DNA from: Flavobacterium sp. Root901
Lineage (GTDB): Bacteria; Bacteroidota; Bacteroidia; Flavobacteriales; Flavobacteriaceae
Length of the DNA: 64,000 nucleotides
Direction of reading: 5' to 3'
NCBI RefSeq assembly: GCF_001429765.1
Contig: NZ_LMJB01000006.1
Location: forward strand, 514,338 to 578,337
A program made the position numbers and the translations under genes. The notes below the pieces were generated by a model that did not search any database, had not been told where the DNA came from, and saw only the letters and a list, made by a program, of their open reading frames with translations. Shown in pieces: positions 54,367 through 62,856 of the stretch. The first letter of the stretch is position 1, and every line of letters starts with the position of its first letter.

Positions 54367-55587
54367 TTAAAATAACTCAAGCTGGTTATTTGGGTTTGAA
54401 GGTTTATTTTTAGGAGGTTTTGCATGACCAAAAATTGTCCTTCCGCCATATTTATACGATTCGTCCCTTTCTTTCTTAATCAGTGCATCGAAGTTAGAAT
54501 TGGGCGTAAAGTTTTCTTCAGCTTTTCTGGAGATTTCAGATAATTTTTTTATCGCTTCAATTTTATCACTATTTCCAATTTTAGCACGATTAATTGCTTT
54601 TTGAAGCGTATCAATGGTTTCGTCATAAATTTTTACGGGAACAGGAAACGGATGTCCGTCTTTTCCTCCGTGCGCAAAAGAAAAACGTGCCGGATCTTCA
54701 AATCGGGTAGGAGTGCCGTAGATTACTTCGCTGACGAGTGCCAGTGACTGTAAAGCTCTTGGTCCCATTCCTTTTAAAAGCAGGAGTTCTTCAAAATCTT
54801 CGGGTTTATTTTCGTGCGTTGCCCATAACATCGCGCCCAGTCTTTTCATGTTCACATCTTCTATTCTCACATCATGATGTGAAGGCATAGAGAGATATTG
54901 CATTTCCTTTATAATTTTTGCAGGAGATTCTCTGGTCAATTCTAAAATACCTTCTCTTGATTTTAAAGCAGCCTGAGCGGTAAGATTTAAAATAGTTCCT
55001 TGATTTTCACCATAAATAAAAGTGTGGGGTTCATTAATAAAAGATTTCAAATCTTGTGAATGCCAATGGTAACGTCTCGCAGTTTTAGAATCTGGATTCA
55101 TTCCCTGCTGAATTACCGCCCACTGTCCTTTATTATCAACAATAAAATTATGCTGATAAAGCTGAAATCCGTCCTGAATGGCTGTATTGTCTACCTTGGC
55201 GGTAAGTCTGCTGCAATTGGCAAGACCGCTGCCGTCAAGACCTGTTTTTTCTCCAACCATTAAAAGCTCCTGAGGCGTTAACATCGAATGTTTTCCTTTG
55301 CCTCCGCAAATGTAAATTCCCAGTTCTTTTGAATGTGGATTAACGGATTTTTTTAAAGCTCCCAACACCGAAGTAGTTATTCCGGATGAATGCCAGTCCA
55401 TTCCCATAACGGCACCAAAACTCTGAAACCAAAAAGGGTTGCTAAGTTTACTGATTACCTCAGAAGTAGAAAATTCCATGGCAATAGTTTCTACAATTGC
55501 AAAGCCCAGTTTCGACATTCGTTCTGAAAGCCATAACGGAACCTGCCCATAATGCAGTGGAAGATCAGCAGTGCCGGAACGTTTCAT
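54367..55587 (-). CDS. DUF763 family protein with helix-hairpin-helix and C-terminal clamp-binding motif
   Basis: 406 residues. The N-terminal RSGTADLPLHYGQVPLWLSERM is the DUF763 signature. The family has no settled function. Near residue 275 LLLLKGMGPRALQSLALVSEVI is a helix-hairpin-helix DNA-binding-like motif. The protein ends exactly in NNQLELF; QL-x-LF at a C-terminus is the known bacterial sliding-clamp (DnaN) binding motif. Both features suggest a role in DNA repair or replication. The gene is alone, 85 bases downstream of the Rieske oxidoreductase gene's stop. Confidence 0.85.
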   Translation of the reverse strand: MKRSGTADLPLHYGQVPLWLSERMSKLGFAIVETIAMEFSTSEVISKLSNPFWFQSFGAVMGMDWHSSGITTSVLGALKKSVNPHSKELGIYICGGKGKHSMLTPQELLMVGEKTGLDGSGLANCSRLTAKVDNTAIQDGFQLYQHNFIVDNKGQWAVIQQGMNPDSKTARRYHWHSQDLKSFINEPHTFIYGENQGTILNLTAQAALKSREGILELTRESPAKIIKEMQYLSMPSHHDVRIEDVNMKRLGAMLWATHENKPEDFEELLLLKGMGPRALQSLALVSEVIYGTPTRFEDPARFSFAHGGKDGHPFPVPVKIYDETIDTLQKAINRAKIGNSDKIEAIKKLSEISRKAEENFTPNSNFDALIKKERDESYKYGGRTIFGHAKPPKNKPSNPNNQLELF

Positions 55588-55672
55588 ACAGAGTTTATTT
55601 AATGCAAAAATACTAAAAAATGCTGTTAATAATTATTTGTATAACAGACTATTAATTAGCACTTTTTTATAT

Positions 55673-57253
55673 TTATTTAATTTGTAAAGGGCTCAAATCT
55701 GCATCGGCCGGACCGTTAATTACTGTGCCATCTGTTGCAAATCTTGAACCGTGGCAGGGACAGTCAAAAGATTTTTCATCATTATTCCACTGAACAATGC
55801 AGCCAAGATGAGGGCAAACTGCAGAAAAGGCTTTGAGCGTATTATCATAATCACGGTATACCGCAATTTTTTTAAGATTTGAAGATATGATTCCGCCTTC
55901 GCCTGCACCAAGATCAGCTGTATTTTTTAAATCAGAAGTCGATATCCAGTCTAAATACTGAGCAGCCATATTAACTGCTTCTTTTGCAAAATCAAAACCT
56001 GTTTTAAGAGTAATTCTCGATGGGCTGTAGAGATCTTCCCATTTATTTTTATTTCCGGTAATCGCATCAGAAATTATTCTGGCGCCTATAGTTGCATGTG
56101 TCATACCATTTCCTGAATCTCCGGTAATGATATAAATATTATCATCTCCGGGATTTTTACCCATAAAACCAAGTGAGTCTACAGGTTCCATAACCTGACC
56201 CGACCATTTGTATGATGCTTCTTCAAAAACCGGAAAATGACTGCGTGTCCATTGTTCGAGTTTTTCATATCGTGTAAATTCAGAGACTCCTTCTTCATCT
56301 GCCTGACCTGTTTTATGATCTTCACCCCCCGAAATTAAAAGGTCGTAATTCTCATCGAAATTTTCGACTCTTACATAATGATAAGGCTCAGAAACCCATT
56401 TAGAATCGGCATCTCCAGTATCCCACCACAAAGCATAAGGAAGACTGCCTTTTGGAATTTTTCCGGCAACAACATAAGTTCTGTAAGCAGCTTGTTTAGT
56501 GTGCATGGTTACAACGTCATTAACAGGAGAATTTGTTGCCACTACAATACTATCTGCTGTAAAATCAAAACCGTTTACTACAGCACCTTTTTTTGAAATT
56601 TTTTCTGCATGCGCTTCGGTATAAATCTGGCCGCCTAATGATACAACTCCCTGCGCAAGTCCGCTAAGATAATTCAATATATGAAATTGTGCCTGATTAT
56701 AAAATGCCAGACAAGGCGTTTCTTCACCATTTGCCATGGCAGGAGTGCTTTTTAAAATTCCTGTGTTGAGTCCTGCGTTTTGAGTAGCTTCAAATTCTTT
56801 TTGCAGATTTTTTTCTTTATCGCTCGGATGCAGGAAAAGATAACCATTTACTCTCTTAAAAGAGCAGTCAATATTTAAGTCGTTTACATTTTTCTCAATT
56901 TCGGCAATAGCTGCAGTATGGCTTTCTGCCGCAAGTTTTGCGCCGTCTTTGCCAAAGGTATCTTCCAGAAAATAATAGCGGTCGTCTAATGCACTGGTAA
57001 GATGTGCGGTCGTACGGCCGGTTTCTCCGCTGCCTATAAAGCCATCTTCAACTAATACCACTTTTTTTCCTTCTTTTAAAAGGTTATAAGCTGTTGTTAG
57101 TCCGGCTATTCCGCCGCCAATAATCAATACTTCAGTCTGAATATCTCTGTCCGGCTTTTCAAACCCGGTAATTGGAGCCGAATCGATCCAGAATGAAACA
57201 TTTTCTCCTGAAGTAATACTTCCATCATTTAATTTTTCATCTGCATTTTTCAT
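55673..57253 (-). CDS. FAD-dependent oxidoreductase with C-terminal Rieske [2Fe-2S] domain
   Basis: 526 residues. A DAO-type FAD domain opens with EVLIIGGGIAGLTTAYNLLKEGKKVVLVED and the RTTAHLTSAL segment common to this group. It carries TGDSGNGMTHATIGARIISDAI, a flavin-binding loop. The C-terminal 75 residues form a Rieske centre: CPHLGC and CPCHGSRF. Such YhfW-like proteins are found with stress genes. The electron donor and substrate are unknown. It lies downstream of the catalase operon past a terminator. Confidence 0.9.
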   Translation of the reverse strand: MKNADEKLNDGSITSGENVSFWIDSAPITGFEKPDRDIQTEVLIIGGGIAGLTTAYNLLKEGKKVVLVEDGFIGSGETGRTTAHLTSALDDRYYFLEDTFGKDGAKLAAESHTAAIAEIEKNVNDLNIDCSFKRVNGYLFLHPSDKEKNLQKEFEATQNAGLNTGILKSTPAMANGEETPCLAFYNQAQFHILNYLSGLAQGVVSLGGQIYTEAHAEKISKKGAVVNGFDFTADSIVVATNSPVNDVVTMHTKQAAYRTYVVAGKIPKGSLPYALWWDTGDADSKWVSEPYHYVRVENFDENYDLLISGGEDHKTGQADEEGVSEFTRYEKLEQWTRSHFPVFEEASYKWSGQVMEPVDSLGFMGKNPGDDNIYIITGDSGNGMTHATIGARIISDAITGNKNKWEDLYSPSRITLKTGFDFAKEAVNMAAQYLDWISTSDLKNTADLGAGEGGIISSNLKKIAVYRDYDNTLKAFSAVCPHLGCIVQWNNDEKSFDCPCHGSRFATDGTVINGPADADLSPLQIK

Positions 57254-57372
57254 ATTTGCTTTTTTTAGATTATTGAAAATTAGATTCTTAAAATTAAAAA
57301 TCTAATATTTTACTGCATTACAAATAATCCGGAGAAATTTATATGATTGCCAGTTTACGTTATTTTAAAAAC

Positions 57373-57409
57373 AAAAACCTTAAAGCATGAATTATGCTTT
57401 AAGGTTTTT
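57373..57409 (-). terminator. Terminator of the katE-DUF892 operon
   Basis: A 16-bp stem AAAAACCTTAAAGCAT / ATGCTTTAAGGTTTTT with a 5-base loop; T runs on both strands. Its minus-strand action ends the catalase transcript before the Rieske gene. Confidence 0.85.
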
Positions 57410-57443
57410 TATGTGAAATATAAAAGAGTTTTTAAGTCTTTAA

Positions 57444-58013
57444 TTATTCTGCAGCTACAATATTAATAGCATTTAGTGCTACATCATTTAAAAGACAATC
57501 TGCTTCTTTTTCTTCTGCAAGTGTTTGTGTTAATAATTTTGCAGCATCATTTTCTCCAAGTGTTTTAGCAAAAGCTGCCAGGGTTCCGTAAGTTGCAATT
57601 TCATAATGTTCTATTTTTTGAGAGGCTGCAATAATACCAGCGTCACGAACTGCTCCCGGTTCTGTTTCTTCAAGAATGCTGTCTCCTTCTTTTAGTAATC
57701 CGGCCATTGCTTCGCATTTTTTTCCTTCAGCTTTTTCACCCAATAGTTCAAAAACTTTTTCAAGCCTTGTTACCTGATTTTGTGTAATAGCATGATGTTC
57801 TTTAATTGCAGAAGCCAGACTTCCGTCTGTAGCATTGGCCTGCATTTTTGGCAAAGCATTTACTAATGCATTTTCTGCCCAGTAAATATCTTTCAGACTA
57901 TCAATAAATAATTCTTTTAATTCTGATGCTGCACCACTTGCAGGCTGTACAATTGGCTGTTTGGTGCTTTTATCTGAAGTTTTTGTATTGCTTGGTTTTT
58001 CTGAATTTTTCAT
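57444..58013 (-). CDS. DUF892/YciE-YciF family ferritin-like protein
   Basis: 189 residues with a Lys/Ser/Thr-rich N-terminal tail, then the four-helix bundle with LFIDSLKDIYWAENAL, KEHHAITQNQVTRLEKVF, IAASQKIEHYEIATYGTL and LAEEKEADCLLND. The Glu/His residues expected of a di-iron site are present. Members appear in stress regulons with catalases. It follows katE by 18 bases, so the two are co-transcribed and probably act together against peroxide and iron damage. Confidence 0.9.
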   Translation of the reverse strand: MKNSEKPSNTKTSDKSTKQPIVQPASGAASELKELFIDSLKDIYWAENALVNALPKMQANATDGSLASAIKEHHAITQNQVTRLEKVFELLGEKAEGKKCEAMAGLLKEGDSILEETEPGAVRDAGIIAASQKIEHYEIATYGTLAAFAKTLGENDAAKLLTQTLAEEKEADCLLNDVALNAINIVAAE

Positions 58014-58031
58014 AATTCTATTTTTTTTGAT

Positions 58032-60173
58032 TTAATTGTATAAGTTTGGTTCACGATCCCAAAATCTGTGTTTTTCCATTGCAGAGATAAAGTCACTAAC
58101 AAATTTATCGCTTGCAGCTTCTTCAGTTATAATAAGTCCCTGATCTTCATTTGTGATCTTAGAGGCAAAAGGTGCAGCACTTAATACAGCACCGGCTTTT
58201 CCGTCGGCACCTATTACTTTGCAGTGTTTGTAAGCATCATTTAAAAATTCATTTACTTCGTCACTTTCTGCAAGAACGCTTAATCCAAGTCCGTCCGGAA
58301 TATAAACAGCATCAAATAATACAGATGAAGCAGTAAGGAAACTAAAATCTACATGAATTTCTGCATCGGTATCAGAAATAACAGCACCTAAATGCGGCGC
58401 TATAATACAGCCTTTAGCATCTTCTTTCAATAAAGCTTTTTTCATGTTAGATACCGCAGCTTCAGAAACTCCGTCAGAACAAAGTATTGCAACCTTTCGG
58501 GATGCGATTGTTGGTGAGTTTGTTGGGTTTTTAAGCATGCTCAATGCATCAGACGACTGAACAGATTGTTCTACCGTTCTTGGTTCGTGTTTACCATTTT
58601 CATTTTCTGGAGAAACGCCATGATTTATAGGAGTTTCTAAAATTGGCGGTACCGTTGCCCCAAGTCCAATAGCTACTTTTTCGGCAAGTTCCCTGTCCAC
58701 TTGAGATAAAAGCCCGAGCATTCTTACTCGAATAGCAGTAGTCTCTACTTTTCCAAGTTCAAAACGAAGTGCTTTTACAATATGGCTTTTTTCTACAGGA
58801 GTCTGGCTGTTAAAAAATAGTTTTGCCTGACCAAAGTGATCGTTAAAACTTTCGCTTCGTTCTCTTATTTTATGAGCGTCTATACGTTCGTTAAAACTAT
58901 AGAATCCGCCTTCGGCAATTTTTGCCTGATAAGGACATCCGCCTCCAAGAGAATTAGGATGATAACTTACACGTCCCATATTGATTTCCTGACGCATATG
59001 TCCGTCGCGCTGATTGTTATGTACAGGCGCTACGCTGCGGTTGATAGGAATTTCATGAAAGTTTGGACTTCCCAGTCTTGAAAGTTGTGTATCTGTATAA
59101 GAAAATAAACGTCCCTGTAGTAAAGGATCATTTGAAAAGTCAATTCCTGGAACAACATGTCCGGGATGAAAAGCGATTTGTTCTGTTTCTGCAAAAAAGT
59201 TATCAGGATTTCTATTCAAAACCATTCTTCCTATAATTTTGACAGGAACTAATTCTTCCGGAACAATTTTAGTTGAATCAAGAAGATCAAATTCATATTT
59301 GTTTTCATCTTCAGTTGGAATAATCTGTACCCCTAATTCCCATTCCGGGAAATTACCGGCTTCAATAGCTTCCCAAAGATCCTGTCTGTGAAAGTCCGGA
59401 TTTTTACCTGAAATTTTTTGGGCTTCGTCCCAGGCAACGGCGTGAGTTCCTAATTTAGGTTTCCAGTGAAACTTCACAAAAGTTGATTCGCCTGCTTCAT
59501 TAACTAATCTGAATGTATGTACGCCAAAACCTTCCATCATTCTGTAACTTCTCGGAATAGCACGATCAGACATTGCCCACATAATCATGTGCATAGATTC
59601 CGGCATTAGTGATATAAAATCCCAAAAAGTATCATGCGCAGAGGCAGCCTGCGGAATTTCATTGTGTGGTTCTGGTTTTACAGCATGAACAAGATCAGGG
59701 AATTTAGAGGCATCCTGGATAAAAAATACCGGAATATTATTTCCTACCAAATCATAAATTCCTTCCTGAGTGTAAAATTTAACAGCAAAACCACGAACAT
59801 CACGGGCCAGATCAGTAGATCCGCGGAAGCCTGCCACTGTCGAAAATCTTGTAAAAACAGGAGTTTTAAGACCTTTTTCCTGCAGGAAACCTGCTTTTGT
59901 TAATTCCGGGATTGGATTAGTTACTTCAAAAAATCCATGTGCGCCGGAGCCTCTTGCATGTACAATTCTTTCCGGAATTCTTTCATGGTCAAAATGGGTA
60001 ATTTTTTCCCTCAAAATAAAATCTTCTAATAAAGAGGGGCCGCGTTCACCAGCTTTTAATGAGTTGTTGTCATCATTTATTCTGACACCCTGATCGGTAG
60101 TCAGAAACTTATTGGTGCCGTCTGATTTATTGATCAGCAGATCTCTCTGCTTTTCATCCTGCAAATTTTTCAT
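58032..60173 (-). CDS. katE: Catalase HPII (large-subunit, clade 2)
   Basis: 713 residues, the length of large-subunit catalases. Catalytic His72 is in ERIVHARGSGAHG; the heme-ligand Tyr is in RLFSYTDTQLSRLG. The C-terminal 140 residues form the class I amidotransferase-like domain found only in this clade (VAILCSDGVSEAAVSNMKKAL, IGADGKAGAVLSAAPF), here without a catalytic role. The reaction is disproportionation of H2O2 in the cytosol. It is the first gene of the operon with DUF892. Confidence 0.95.
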   Translation of the reverse strand: MKNLQDEKQRDLLINKSDGTNKFLTTDQGVRINDDNNSLKAGERGPSLLEDFILREKITHFDHERIPERIVHARGSGAHGFFEVTNPIPELTKAGFLQEKGLKTPVFTRFSTVAGFRGSTDLARDVRGFAVKFYTQEGIYDLVGNNIPVFFIQDASKFPDLVHAVKPEPHNEIPQAASAHDTFWDFISLMPESMHMIMWAMSDRAIPRSYRMMEGFGVHTFRLVNEAGESTFVKFHWKPKLGTHAVAWDEAQKISGKNPDFHRQDLWEAIEAGNFPEWELGVQIIPTEDENKYEFDLLDSTKIVPEELVPVKIIGRMVLNRNPDNFFAETEQIAFHPGHVVPGIDFSNDPLLQGRLFSYTDTQLSRLGSPNFHEIPINRSVAPVHNNQRDGHMRQEINMGRVSYHPNSLGGGCPYQAKIAEGGFYSFNERIDAHKIRERSESFNDHFGQAKLFFNSQTPVEKSHIVKALRFELGKVETTAIRVRMLGLLSQVDRELAEKVAIGLGATVPPILETPINHGVSPENENGKHEPRTVEQSVQSSDALSMLKNPTNSPTIASRKVAILCSDGVSEAAVSNMKKALLKEDAKGCIIAPHLGAVISDTDAEIHVDFSFLTASSVLFDAVYIPDGLGLSVLAESDEVNEFLNDAYKHCKVIGADGKAGAVLSAAPFASKITNEDQGLIITEEAASDKFVSDFISAMEKHRFWDREPNLYN

Positions 60174-60575
60174 ATGAGGTAATGTTTATTGGTTAAAAAT
60201 AAATCTGAAATAAAGTGTTAACTCAGCACTAATAAGCTGAATTAATTTTCAGACATCCAAATTTAAGCTTAGTATAGGGGACACAGTTACAGAATTTCCT
60301 GACGATATTATACAATTATAAAGTCTAAGTCGCTGATATTTAAAATACTATTTTAATTTTAGGATAATAATGTAATAAGAGATTATAATTTTATAAGTAT
60401 TTGATTGAAAGTGCTGTTACTTTTATTTTATAAATATTGCGGTAACAATTACATACACAGCTTTTTAAATATATTGGTTTGAATGTTAGACTAGAAGATG
60501 AGGGAATATAGAATCAAAATGATATTACGATAAAGATGATACACTGTATCATCCTGTTTGATTATTTAATGTTTG
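60174..60575. other. Gene-free region that may hold a small RNA (plus strand)
   Basis: About 400 bases with no credible ORF. A 9-bp hairpin, GATGATACA / TGTATCATC, lies at 60535-60553. It is followed by a strong terminator on the plus strand that no coding gene upstream explains. No standard promoter pair was found. The minus-strand katE promoter must also lie here. Confidence 0.4.
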
Positions 60576-60607
60576 ACCTGCGGCAGCTGATGCCGCAGGT
60601 TTTTTTA
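60576..60607 (+). terminator. Orphan Rho-independent terminator
   Basis: A 10-bp GC-rich stem ACCTGCGGCA / TGCCGCAGGT with a 5-base loop and seven T residues. No plus-strand gene precedes it within the gap. Confidence 0.85.
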
Positions 60608-60812
60608 TGTTTTTGAAATAAAATTTTATTAAAAGCAGTAATATTTAACTTTTAATTAAAAAAAAATATTTTTCTAAAAATCAAGCAATTACTGGGAGTT
60701 TGGAAGATTTAAAAAAATATTACAAAGAAAAAAATGCCACTAATGTTCTTTAATTCAAATATTTATAATATATTTAACACATGAAACATGGGAATTATGT
60801 AAAATTTGTACA

Positions 60813-60820
60813 TAATTTTG
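60813..60820 (+). promoter_or_regulatory. Possible -7 box of the L,D-transpeptidase-like gene
   Basis: TAATTTTG matches TAnnTTTG. A -33 TTG at the right distance is not evident, so the call is weak. Confidence 0.35.
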
Positions 60821-60903
60821 CAAGGTTAAAAATTGATATCGAATAAGTTTGATTTTTGGCAAGCAACCCCAATCTGCTGTTAACTAAATTTTACTGGCTG
60901 TTT

Positions 60904-61506
60904 ATGAGAATATTTTTTATAGCATTGCTTCTTTCTCTAAGTTCCTTTACTACCTACAATGTAACGGATAAGAAAGACCTACTTTCTGAAGTTGAATTAG
61001 TTCGTCTTAACGACCACGTCAACGAGATTAAATCTTTTACTGCTGCAAACCACGGTTACAGCAAAAAAGTAGCTTTCCTGTTAGATATGAAAATTAAATC
61101 AGGGAAAAATCGTTTCTTTGTTTATGATCTTGAAAATCAAAGAATAATCGATCAGGGCCTTGTGGCACACGGATCAGGATCAGAAACAGGAATAAAAGGC
61201 GATATATTGCAATTCAGCAATCAGCCAAATTCTAACTGTTCTTCACTAGGACGCTACTGTATTGAGAAATCTTACAATGGTGTTTTTGGAAAAGCTTTCA
61301 GATTAAACGGTTTAGATCAGACAAATAACAATGCAATGAAAAGAGCTATTGTCCTGCACCGTTATAAAGAAGTTCCGGATGAAGAAAAAGAATATTACAT
61401 CATTAACAGTCACGGTTGTCCAATGGTTAGTGAAGTATTCTTTAAAAGACTTGAAAAAATCATAGACAGCTCCGATTCAAAAATCATGCTTTATATGTAT
61501 TATTAA
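60904..61506 (+). CDS. Murein L,D-transpeptidase catalytic domain family protein
   Basis: 200 residues from the ATG at 60904; the frame opens at a TTG at 60856, but the ATG begins directly at a signal peptide (MRIFFIALLLSLSSF). A YkuD-like catalytic region: VHGSGSETG-type turn, HRYKEVPDE and a catalytic motif SHGCPMVS with Cys172. Members make 3-3 peptidoglycan cross-links or attach proteins to the wall; this short family may be a relative with altered use. It is exported. A terminator follows. Confidence 0.8.
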   Translation: MRIFFIALLLSLSSFTTYNVTDKKDLLSEVELVRLNDHVNEIKSFTAANHGYSKKVAFLLDMKIKSGKNRFFVYDLENQRIIDQGLVAHGSGSETGIKGDILQFSNQPNSNCSSLGRYCIEKSYNGVFGKAFRLNGLDQTNNNAMKRAIVLHRYKEVPDEEKEYYIINSHGCPMVSEVFFKRLEKIIDSSDSKIMLYMYY

Positions 61507-61528
61507 TATTATCGATGAAAAAAATATA

Positions 61529-61562
61529 AAAAAGAGCTTATTAACTAATAAGCTCTTTTTTA
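61529..61562 (+). terminator. Rho-independent terminator
   Basis: AAAAAAGAGCTTATTA / TAATAAGCTCTTTTTT stem. It separates two convergent genes. Confidence 0.88.
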
Positions 61563-61582
61563 TTTTAGAATATCCTGAAATA

Positions 61583-62059
61583 TTATTTTTTATTTTCAAG
61601 CTGTACCTCAAATTTGCCATAATAAGGATTGTCAGCCATTTGAGAATGTCCAATAACCAAAATGTTATTTCCTTTTTGTCTGAGATTTAAAGTTAAGTCT
61701 GCTCCAAAAGGTCCGTCTGAAGATTTATCAGGAAAAATAATTTGATTGAAACGAATGTTTCCTCCGCCTGTTGGAGTAATAATTTTCCCTTTTAATTCGC
61801 CCGGATTTTCATTTTTGAATTTAACATACACTCTCGGATGAATAGAATCTATTATTCCCTTAGCAATAAAAAGCCCAATTTCATTCTTAACATCCATCAC
61901 AATAGTGTCGCCGGTTTGTTTGTTTACTTCTTTAACTTCCTCTGTTTTTATTTCCTTTGTTGTAATTGAATCTGACATTGGAACGGGAAGACTTTTGTTT
62001 TCTTTTTGCTGGCATGAGAAAAAGAAAACGGATAATATAATTATAGATAGATTTTTCAT
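61583..62059 (-). CDS. Lipoprotein of unknown function
   Basis: 158 residues from the ATG at 62059; an upstream ATG at 62083 adds 8 residues ahead of the signal. SPII signal SVFFFSCQQKEN (Cys16), then a Ser/Thr/Lys/Glu-rich linker and a beta-domain of about 90 residues (VYVKFKNENPGELKGKIITP, ADLTLNLRQKGNNILVIGHSQMADNPYYGKFEVQLENKK). No family recognised. Confidence 0.75.
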   Translation of the reverse strand: MKNLSIIILSVFFFSCQQKENKSLPVPMSDSITTKEIKTEEVKEVNKQTGDTIVMDVKNEIGLFIAKGIIDSIHPRVYVKFKNENPGELKGKIITPTGGGNIRFNQIIFPDKSSDGPFGADLTLNLRQKGNNILVIGHSQMADNPYYGKFEVQLENKK

Positions 62060-62160
62060 AAAAAATATTTTAAAAACATTCAAAATTAATTTATTAAGAA
62101 AATAAGCTTGTTACATAATAGTGTTTGAGTTTTATAAGTTATACCTTGTTTTCTTCTTTT

Positions 62161-62856
62161 CTAAATCAATTTATTCTTCATTTCTTTATATTTAGAACGT
62201 CCAACAGGCAGTAAATCACCATTTTTAAGCAGGATATTGTATTTTCCACCAGCTTCAACCGTGAGTTTTTCAGCTTCATTCCAGCATAAAATGTACGATT
62301 TATGAATTCTCTGAAATGTAGGAGGAAGAAGTTTTTCTAATGATTCCAACGATTTGTCATGAAGTTCTATTCGACCCTCTGACAAATGCAGTTCAGTATA
62401 AATTCCTGCGCCTTTTATGTATCTTATCTCATTGATCTTTATAAGCTTTACCGCTTTTGCTTTTTTTACGGCTAAAAACTGGAGTTCTCCGCCTGATTGT
62501 TTTTCTGGTGATGTAAAACGTGTAAAAGCCTGCCAGAGCCGGTTTTGATCGAAAGGCTTTGGAACAAAATCTAATACACCATAATTAAAAGCCGTAATAG
62601 CTTTATCAGTATATGCAGAAATAATAATGGTTTGAAAAGATCTGGCTACAACACTCTGCAAAACATCAAATCCGTCTTCACCATTCAAATTCAGGTCGAG
62701 CAGCATTAAATCAATAGAATTTTCCTCTATTATATTTAAACCATTTTCAACAGAATCAGAAAGTAAAATCCGGACATTTTTATCAAAAAAATCCCGTGTC
62801 ATTCGTTCTATTCGTCTGGCAATTCGGGCCTCGTCTTCAATAATGAGAATTTTCAT
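62161..62856 (-). CDS. LytTR-type response regulator
   Basis: 231 residues. A receiver domain with phospho-acceptor Asp54 in MLLDLNLNGEDG, the acidic pocket IIEDE (residues 5-9) and KPF near residue 100; then a LytTR DNA-binding domain (about 130-231, IKINEIRYIKGAGIYTELHLSEGRIELHDKSLESLE, FQRIHKSYILCWNEAEKL). It forms a two-component pair with the kinase whose gene overlaps its start by 4 bases. Targets are unknown; such systems often control envelope or cell-surface functions. Confidence 0.92.
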   Translation of the reverse strand: MKILIIEDEARIARRIERMTRDFFDKNVRILLSDSVENGLNIIEENSIDLMLLDLNLNGEDGFDVLQSVVARSFQTIIISAYTDKAITAFNYGVLDFVPKPFDQNRLWQAFTRFTSPEKQSGGELQFLAVKKAKAVKLIKINEIRYIKGAGIYTELHLSEGRIELHDKSLESLEKLLPPTFQRIHKSYILCWNEAEKLTVEAGGKYNILLKNGDLLPVGRSKYKEMKNKLI

